From: Cryptomeria japonica
Taxonomy: Eukaryota > Streptophyta > Pinopsida > Cupressales > Cupressaceae
Assembly (NCBI RefSeq): GCF_030272615.1
Contig: NC_081406.1
Span: forward strand, 258,529,386 to 258,593,385
Direction: 5' to 3'
Length of the DNA: 64,000 nucleotides
Below are positions 42,701-51,700 of this stretch, piece by piece. The translations under genes were made by a program, and so were the position numbers. The notes beneath the pieces are model-generated. The model made no database searches. It saw nothing but the letters and a program-made list of their open reading frames with translations, and was not told where the DNA came from. How positions within the stretch are numbered: the first letter of the stretch is position 1; every line of letters starts with the position of its first letter.

Positions 42701-45700
42701 TTTAGGATGTTACAATTCTTTATGCTCTTCTTTTCGAGATTATTCGATCCTCAAACACCAATGCAATATTGGAGTTGAGAAAATACAACACCACAGGAGC
42801 CCAAATGATCTCTGCAAGCTGAAAAACCTGTTACAAGGAGAAGCAAGGAAGCAAATCACAAAATGAAACAAATACACAAAAAATATGCTAAAAAAGAGAG
42901 AGCTCAATATTCACAAAATGTGTAATGTGATAATCCTTCTTCTTCCAATGAAAAGAAAGAACTCAACCTTTAATAGGTCAAGAAACCGTAAAAAGAAAAA
43001 CCTAGGTTTGCACATAATAATTAATAAAAGAATTAATTATTATGCACTTAAAGTTAGCTTAAATGTAAAAGAGATAAAGGGAACTTAAATAATTAAACAA
43101 ATATTGTTTAATTAATCAAGTAAATACCCGAATACTCTAACACCCCCCCTTAAGCTAGACTTAGGGAGAAGCTAAAACCTAGAATAGCTACTGAAAGCAG
43201 GAAAGATGGGTCCCGGCAACAAGGCCTGATCAGTTCCCAAATACAATGAAATCTCTATGAACTGAAGAAATAGAGAAAACCACGTGGGAAAAAACTCTAC
43301 TCCAAAAAGAGATGGAAAAGAACACCACTGAAGCATGAAGAACCTGCAAACAATGTCGAAGAATAACTGTTGATCTAAAGAACCTCCACTGAAATAGAAC
43401 ATGACCAGGTAGAGAAGACTGTAATCTGTATGAGTGCCCTCAAATGACACTACTTGAATCAGATGGCAAACAAGGCAAACAACTGAAATCGAAGATACAG
43501 ATGGCATGAAAACACCAAAGCCTGAAGAGCTGATCAATCGAACCACGGAAGCATTAGAACCAACAAGACAAACCTCCCCATAATGCTGAAGAGGGAGAGG
43601 GACAGGTACACTGAAAAGAATAGCCAATAAGAACTGCACGACGAAGAACCAGGAACATCGAAGGCGCAAATAAAGTACATGGTGTTGTGGAAGGAACACT
43701 CACTTGACACACATCATGAGGCGAATGTCGTGGAAGGAACACTCACTAAACAACGGTAGATGGCAAACAAGGCAAACATCAACCCCTCATGGCACTTTAT
43801 AAGTAGTGCAATGTACAATAAGACACAAGATATGCAAGATCCCAAGTAAACAATGCATGATGGCACGTTATCTCAGTGCGTTTGCATAAACACAATGCTA
43901 CAATGATAAAAAGACCGGAAATAGAAAGGAGAACCAAAATAGAGACATCGTACTCAGAGAAGAGATCCCAGGACCTAAAACAACCAAGATATCCACCAGA
44001 GTGCTGAAAAGCAAAAAACTAAATAAAATATGCATGGAGCAGAATCTGGAAATAAAACTCATATGGCTGGAAAGTACACAACACATGCTTTCCAAAAATA
44101 TAATTTTTTCAAAAAACGGAGTTCGGATGCTCATTCTACGTCTCCTGGAGTGCAAAAAAGAGACCCCACTTTGACTGGAAAAAAACACATTCAAACAGCA
44201 AAATTGGAAAAAAATACCAACATCATGAGGTCCGGCTCAAAACCAACTTTCTGACGCCTATTCGTTTTCAAAAAAACGACTCCGTATGCCCAAGATATGG
44301 CTAGAAAACCAAACCCCCCTTCAAAACAAGAGGAAGGGGTAGTCTGGTGGCAGGAGTGGGCGGAAATGGCCAGTGGGCGACGCAGTGGTGGCGGACAGGT
44401 GGCATGACGGTGGTCGGGCGGTGGGTTTCGGCAGCATGAGCGACGACCGGGAAGCACAGGGAACGGCTGACAGCTGAGCGGTGGGGAGCTACGAGGGTTG
44501 GCGAGGGCCGGCGAGGGCCGGTAGAGCGGGGTCGGTGACGGGCTGCGGGCAGCAGGGCCGAGAGGCGGGGGCCGATGGGTGCTGCGGTGGCGGCTAGAGC
44601 CGGTGGTGGCCACAGGGAGGCCGGCGGGGGCCGCAGGGAGGCCGGCGAGAGCCAGAGCCGGTGGGGGCTGGAAGGGGCTGGAGGGGGCCGGAAGGCAGAA
44701 GCAGGTGACGGGGGCCACAGGGAGCTGCGGCAGCCAGGAGCCGGGGAGCTGCGGCGGCGGGGGCCAGGGAGCTGTGGCAACCGGGAGCCGGGGAAGCGTC
44801 GGTGGAGCTGCGGGCGGCAGGGCCGAGGGGCCGGCGGGGCCGAAGGGCCGGTGGGGGCCGAGAGGATGGGGCCGGCAACGACTAGCGGGAGCCGACAGCG
44901 ACTGGCGAGGGCCGGAAGAGACCAGCAGACAACAGCGCGGGGCCCGAGGCCAGGGCTGGCGGCAGTGGCCTGTTGCAGTACCAAGGGCCCCACAGTACCC
45001 TGCGTACCGTGGGAACCCCCAAAAAATGATTTTTTTTTTTTAAAACAAAAAACTTTTCCTTTTCACCTTTTACAATATTTGTAAAAGAGATAAAGGGAGC
45101 TTAAATAATTAAACAAATATTGTTTAATTAATCAAATAAATACCCGAATACTCTAACATGCAATACTTGAGCATTGATTAGTAATTAATTACCAATACAA
45201 TACTAATCATAAACAGTAATAGGTTATTAGTCAGTAGTATACATATACAAACAGTATTCATTATGCTATGTATGGGGAACTCATACCACAACCATTGTAT
45301 AGAATCGAATTGTTGTATATTTACTTTCTTATAAATGCCAAATCTCATCTCCTCCAATGATGCCATGAATGCATGAGTGTTGTCTTCTTATACTTCTCCA
45401 TCGGGCTTGGAGGGTTACAACCTTTCTTCAAAGTGGTAACAGTTGGAATCCGATGTGTTCCTTTGCTACTAATTGTATGTCTCTTCGTGATTTAATCGCT
45501 CTTTTTAATGTATCGTTGTTTATTCTAACTAATCCCTCATTCCGTACTAGAGAAGATCACTACTAGAAGGGAAGACAATCGGTTCTTTCATATAAATATT
45601 ATTTACCATATATCATATCTTATCATATCTGCCCTGCAATATCTCCAACTGTTGATGATAGACAATTGTAGCATATTCTACAATCAATGAAATTGTGACG

Positions 45701-48700
45701 TCTTACTTGTGTAAGACAATTTCATATTATGGTTAGGATCTGTATACTGTTTTCGTCTAGAGTCATGGAGGGGACATGACAGTATATTAATATTACTATT
45801 AAATACTGCATAAGAACATGATCAGGCTTCATACATTAAGCATACATATTAAGCACATTCCCATGCATACCACCAAGAACAAGGATGTTACTGCATGTAA
45901 AACTTAATAACAGTTCTGATCTGATCTGATCGATGGTGAGTTCACTGGAGGCTTTTGATTCCTTTCCTTTATATCTCTCAATGTGAGGGAGAGGTCACAC
46001 CTCTTCATCATGTATGCCCTTTGGCAAGAGATGCACCATTTCACCATTAGCACCCTTTGAAAGAGTGCAGCTCTTCATTAATTCTGCCCTTTGAAAGGGA
46101 CACAACCTTCCACAATCAGATCTGCACTTCTTATTTAAATCTGATCAGCACTTCTGATTCCCAAATTATCCCCCGTTCAAATGAGTTCACTTCTCCCCTT
46201 TATACCTCATATTTGGGGGAGTCACAACTTACCATTTCCTTTTGGCCATTCATTAACTTAAATAAATTTTAATTATATTATTTTATATTTTAATTTTCAT
46301 TTATTTAGTATTCTTTTGCATTTTAATTTTATTATTATTATTTACCATTAAATTCTATTTCAAAGTGGGGACATTACACTTCCAGATCTGAGACAAATTT
46401 CTATGAGCTGGAAACTACTTTGAATCAGATTTAGGCTTCTGGTGTGCAATATCTGTATGCAGCAACTTCTTCCAGAAATTGGTTAATGTATTTCTGAAGC
46501 AATTAATGTTCATTCACAAATTGATACTTGCATATTTATAAGGTCAGTTCTTGTCACTATTCTTATCTGCCATTTGAAAGAAGTTAACCTTTCAGCTGTG
46601 TATGTTTGGTAAAGTGATCCTGTTCATTGCAAGAATATTAATTTTGAAAACCTTAAACCTGCATGTTTGGAAACTCAAATCTGCAGTAAGAAAAGTCTGA
46701 TCATACATAGGAACACTAAAAGCATCATTAAAATCAGAAGCAAACTCTGTTTAACAGCAATTTGGGAAACTGTAGCAGCTTGTATGCAAAGTGATTGTTA
46801 TAATGTCTGAAGCTAATCTGGGAAGAGTTTAAAGCAATAAACTTAAAAGCGGCCATATAATCTTCATATCTTCAATCAGTAACCTATCACCAGCATTCAA
46901 ACCAACTGTTTGACATAATGCCTGTGTACTAAATTAGGGAAAAAGTAGCAAATCTTCTGGATCAATTTTGGGGTGGGACATTACACATTGCCCCTACTGC
47001 ATACCAAGTACTTGTTAATATACAAGTCTGCTGTTTGCCTTTATTAATCTGATCTGCTGTTTATACCCAAATGTATATGTGTATCAAAAATTCTCTCCTA
47101 TTTGCCCCTCCAAATTGATTCTTTATTACCCTTTTATATCCCCATGTCTCTATGAAGAGATGTATCTCTTTGAATAGAGATAACCTTTTAAATGGACATG
47201 TCTCTTTGTTACAAATGCTGCCTTTAAAGTAATAACTACTGCTAAAACTGATCGTTGCCCTTTACTTCCTTACATTAATTACAGTTGCTGCCTTCTACAT
47301 GAGATTAACTTGGGTGCCAAAATAATGAAGGTTGGCTTGACTTTATCTTATGTTAATTCCTGCGAGGTTAATGGCCATGCCAAGGGAGTCGGCCTATATT
47401 ATTAAACATTTTCATAAGAGGTGAATCCTTAGAGGGGTTGGCCCATGTAAGAGACATAATTTAATTTATGTTATCCTCCCCAAGGTGGCGCTGCACAAAT
47501 GACCAGTCGGCCTTTTTAAATAGTCGTAAATCCCTTAAACTGGTCAGCTCATCCTGGTAATAAAATGTTAATAATTAACTCTTTTATCCTTGTATCTAGG
47601 TCAGCTATAATCACACTTTCTTGGACGGCCTCTCACATGGAAAACTATCATTTTTATATTTCAATGCCTAGGTTTTACTTATTAATGCTGCAATCTCTCC
47701 TTATAAAATCTGTAATCTGCTGTATTTATTTGTGGGGCATGACATGGGTAACCTCACAACTCTCCTTGTTATCATCGCATGAGGATGTGATTCCAAACCC
47801 GTTGATGAACAAGGATAAACTGACTATGGTTTAGAATCTATATTATATATGTTTGGTTCTTTTTTTTCCAATAATTGAACTAATATAAAAAGTACCATAT
47901 CTAGGAATGTGATTGGAAAACAATAGAATAAAATATTATAATAATGCACTCTTCTAATTAATAAGAATTTAGGACAGCTAACAACTATTTAGTGGTTTCT
48001 CATTTTAGGAGCAAGATACTCTTCATGGTGAGTAGTTTCATAAAACCCCACTAAGAAACTTAAGGTGGCTGCATCAATGGAAGAGTCTCCAAATTGTCTA
48101 GTGTTTGATAGATGACAAATGTTTGTATTATACATCTAGTTTCAGGCACATACACCAAAATTTGGGCTATAAATTAAAACTAGAATACAATGCTAACATA
48201 AACTGTGGAGCAATCACTTAGATAAAGACATATGCATTAGAAAGGATCAGAAATGTCACTCATAATGATTGTTTATACTGAAGAGAACAAAAAAGTAACT
48301 AAATGCCTTGACAAAATTCTCCTGGCATAACACAGTTGTAAGGATTGCACCTTTACAATATCTCCAGGAGTGAATTTCACTCGTGACACTTTCCCCTGGT
48401 ATCGACTCGTAATTTCAATAGTTGCTTTATCACTTTGGACTTCACAGAGTGGTTGGAACTCATCCACTCTGTCTCCCTGCAAAAATGAAATAACACAATC
48501 ATATGTTGCAAGCTCTAACAAAATTGTAAGTTGCACACATTAGTCATAATTACTAATTAGTAATTGCTAATTTAACAGCGAGGTCTGAAAAACCACTGTA
48601 CAATCTATTAACTCCACTTTTACATATTTTAGGTATAAGTTAGATTAATTTTCTTTGGTACGCAAGAGTAAAATTATGATAATGTATCTGAAAAACAAAT

Positions 48701-51700
48701 GGATAAAATGACAATGCAACTCAAGAGTTGCTCTATGTTGACTAACTAAATTAGGTGTACAAAAAGATGAACTGATTACAGCATTAGTTAATTTTGCTAC
48801 ACTTCATAGATTGCATGCAAGCAAATATCTGTAGTTAGATCTTCAATTTTCCGTAAAGCAACCTAAGAGCTTGAGAATAGTCAATTTGTCAATTCTACTG
48901 GTTGTATTCAAACTGTGGACCTGGGCGTAGGAAGACCACCTTCCACAATCTTTTCTACTCCTGACCCAGACCTGAGAAGATTCACATTTTTAACAGTATT
49001 ATTGAGGAGATCCATAAAACATATTTGAAAATCACTTGGACTGGGCACTTAAACATTTGCACCAAAATCACTACGCCATTTTAGTTTCTATCTCTAGATA
49101 GAAATGAGCTTGCCACCATTTTTGGGATACACCACAAAAGATATCTAACATAACTTTAAGATGTCCTTCACACTATCTACAAGTTTGATCCCATCTCCAA
49201 TGGACCAAGACTGACCGCTCACTTCCTGAAGATCAATACAATCACAAATCTGTAGCAGGGAACAAGAGGTATGAGACTGAAGACCTTCAGAAATTCATTT
49301 TTTATTCTTTAGCGCTACAAGCTCTTAGTGAGAGTGAATTCTCCTGTTTGGGGAAAAGTATGGCCTGGCTGTGAGTAAAAAACAATATGCAAACCAATCG
49401 TAGAAGCACCCATGTTTTTGGGTTCCTTTAATACATGCTTTCAAAACAATTAATTAATCATTTCAGCAACTCTGACTTCTTGTAATTTGCATCAAGCAAA
49501 CCTCATATTAAAATCTATACCAAATAGTGTAATTTCACAATTCTTTGATATTTCATATGTAATTTGGATCCTTTTGCAATAATGGGAATCTCAGTGCTGT
49601 CTCAAAAAAAACTAGAAATATAAATATCTACAGATTCAAAATCTTTTAGATACATAATGACCCAAAAGGGAAAAGCTCTTCCTATGCTCACCTCTTGCAC
49701 AAACCATTTGAGGAGCTCACATTCTGCAATCCCCTCACCTGTTTGTGCCAATGGAACTCCAACTATTCCTCCCCCAGGTTCCATGCCATTTCCATGAGCT
49801 TGACTTGAAAGGAAACTCTTTTGAATTGCATATGAACACTCAAACTGCAACAAACAACATAATAACAATCATTTACAAGGCTGAAGAAAGAGCACAAGTT
49901 AAAAATTTATCACCTTTAATTCAATCTATAAAATAAAACATTATAAAAACTCAATAACAGACAACAATTCGGCACTAATTGTGATTAGTTACCATTCATT
50001 GGTAAGAGGCAGAAAATCTATATAAACTTGACTAAAAAGTAAAATGGTAAATAAGCAGTTTGTATATTTTGAAGAGAAAAATATGCATTTTTTTTGCAAC
50101 TCTCACAAAGATAAATATTTTAACAAATAGTGATAAGAAATTTAAGCAACATAGCTCAAATATAAAGATGATAATATCAGAAGCAATGTGCTAGGGTAAA
50201 ATGAAAGGTAAAGAGAATGCACAATGAAATGATCATAATAAGCCAATTGATTAAGAAGTTTGAACGGAAAAAGAACTGTACAAGAACTTATTTGCATCCC
50301 CCATTCCTAGTAATTCATAAGCTTTTTTATACAAGGAAGATATTTAGATCATCCTCAATTGCCAAATCAAGGTTTCAATTTTGATTGAGCATTAAAGGAA
50401 ACAAGAAGCTCTTGAATCACTACCTTAAGCCTCCAGAATACTTGGTGGCACTGGATCTTTCTAGAAGTCATTCAACTCTTTCCATCCTCTCTCTTTCCAG
50501 GTCAGAGTTTTCTTTTCAATCCTCCATTTGTTGTAGTGAACTCTAGACTCAGAATGACTCCAAATGTTAAAAAAAATTAGGTTTAAATGCATATAGGCTG
50601 ATGGGCCCAGAGTAACAATCATCAAGCAAATTCATTCAGATGTATGGTATCTGATTCAGACATCAGAAATATTTTTTTACCTAGAGAAATCTAGGTGAGA
50701 GATAGTAGAATTATTGGAAGGGGCACAGCATTCGATTTGCTCAAGAAATTAAGAGGGCCTTTAAAGGAAATTAGACAGCTGATGTCCATCATGTTAATGC
50801 TAAGGAGCTCATCAGATTTTTTGACATGAATAAGCTAAAGAGGAGGCAGTGAGGGCTTGCCTGGATGATCTGAATAGTTTGATTATTGATAAATAAAACT
50901 TCTTGGAAACAAAGATAATCAATAGGTGGTCTGACTGTCAAAGTAAGCAAGATCTCTAGTGGGAATGATGGTGGGGATTAGATGGCACCTCTGATGCCAG
51001 TACCTCCCCTACATCTCCCATCAGATGTTAAAAGAGTAAAACAGGGACGGCTGGTTTAGGACTTTGATTGGAAAGCTAAGGCCACAGTTGTAGGTAGTTA
51101 TTATAAATCCCAGAATGATGATGGAGCTGGTGAATGCTTTGCGATGGATTCTGAAGTTATGAAAAGTGTTTGGGATGTCTGGAGAGTATTCTGATGTTTG
51201 TTAGAAGTGACCCCAGAGCTGGTTCGCATGATCTATGGTGAGAATTCAATGACATTCAGAGAATAGTTCCCCTGTGGCAGCCCAGCCTTGGCCAGCAAAG
51301 GTGTTGAGGCTATCAATGAGTTTGTTGGTGAAGTAGGAATAGTGGCATCAACTAGGAGCATAAGCAGCGCCTACATTCAGTTAAAAGGGCTAACATACTG
51401 CTGAAAAACCCACCGTAGATTGCCTATGCCTAACAGTTTTGTCTACCTGCTGGGGCAAAAAGTTGGTTTCTCAACATCCTGCTAGGTACCGATTCCAGTG
51501 ATACTCGATGATATGGTAGACTCCAGCTTGACTGCAGCAAACCTCGATGATAATGGAGTTTCAATATTTGAATTCGGTCATCCTTTGTCCTGAAAGTTTG
51601 GTTGAACATTTGGCCTGGATGGCTCAAGAAGATTTTAAAGTCTGGAATTCAAGTATGTAGTTGGTAGATTTCAGCCATGATGGATTTATATGACATCACA

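Larger units (their letters stand above)
34031..42714 (-). mobile_element. LTR retrotransposon 'W' (gag-protease only, gypsy-like) inserted in an LTR of Y
   Basis: LTRs 34031-35240 (1210 bp) and 41522-42714 (1193 bp) both start TGTAAAGTGGAAA and end TTTTAGGATGTTACA and are closely alike. Flanks GTTCT (34026-34030) and ATTCT (42715-42719) fit a 5-bp TSD with one change. On the minus strand the 5' LTR is followed by the primer-binding region TTTTGGTGAACCTGACATG and the 3' LTR is preceded by the purine tract AAAGTGGGGGCTAAA. The order is leader (about 41.5-40.3 kb), gag, retropepsin-like region, proline-rich ORF, then 1.5 kb without coding. No reverse transcriptase, RNase H or integrase is visible. 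Stops and shifts in gag suggest it is inactive. Confidence 0.9.
25580..46378 (-). mobile_element. Non-autonomous LTR element 'Y' with 1.4-kb LTRs and a 251-bp interior
   Basis: LTR 1 is 25580-25655 plus 32284-33624 (about 1417 bp). LTR 2 is 33876 to 46378 minus its own insertions (34031-42714 and about 42767-45158), about 1.42 kb. Both start TGTAATGT (mutated to TATAATGT in copy 2) and end GTGGGGACATTACA. Shared blocks include AAATGCCCTAGT, GATGGTTGCAG, CGAGATTATTCGATCCTCAA and the GATCTGATCTGATC region. The interior, 33625-33875, holds on the minus strand a primer-binding site TGGTATCAAAGC (873-862 of 33 kb) and a purine tract GAGTGGGGCAGAC next to LTR 1. The TSD CTTCC is exact (25575-25579 and 46379-46383). 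It has no coding capacity. Confidence 0.88.
24439..46985 (-). mobile_element. Solo LTR 'X' (outermost nested host), interrupted by element Y
   Basis: A single LTR starts TGTAATGTCCCC at 24439 and ends GGGACATTACA at 46985. It is split by element Y, so its own parts are 24439-25579 and 46384-46985 (about 1.74 kb). The five bases CATTG directly precede (24434-24438) and follow (46986-46990) it: an exact target-site duplication. A lone LTR with a TSD is what LTR-LTR recombination leaves behind. Orientation is uncertain; minus is assumed by analogy with Y. It lies wholly in BCE2 intron 3. Confidence 0.82.

Noticed and set aside
44191-45084. Pro/Ala/Arg-rich proteins on both strands
   Set aside because: Overlapping open frames on several strands follow from GC-rich repeats lacking stop codons.
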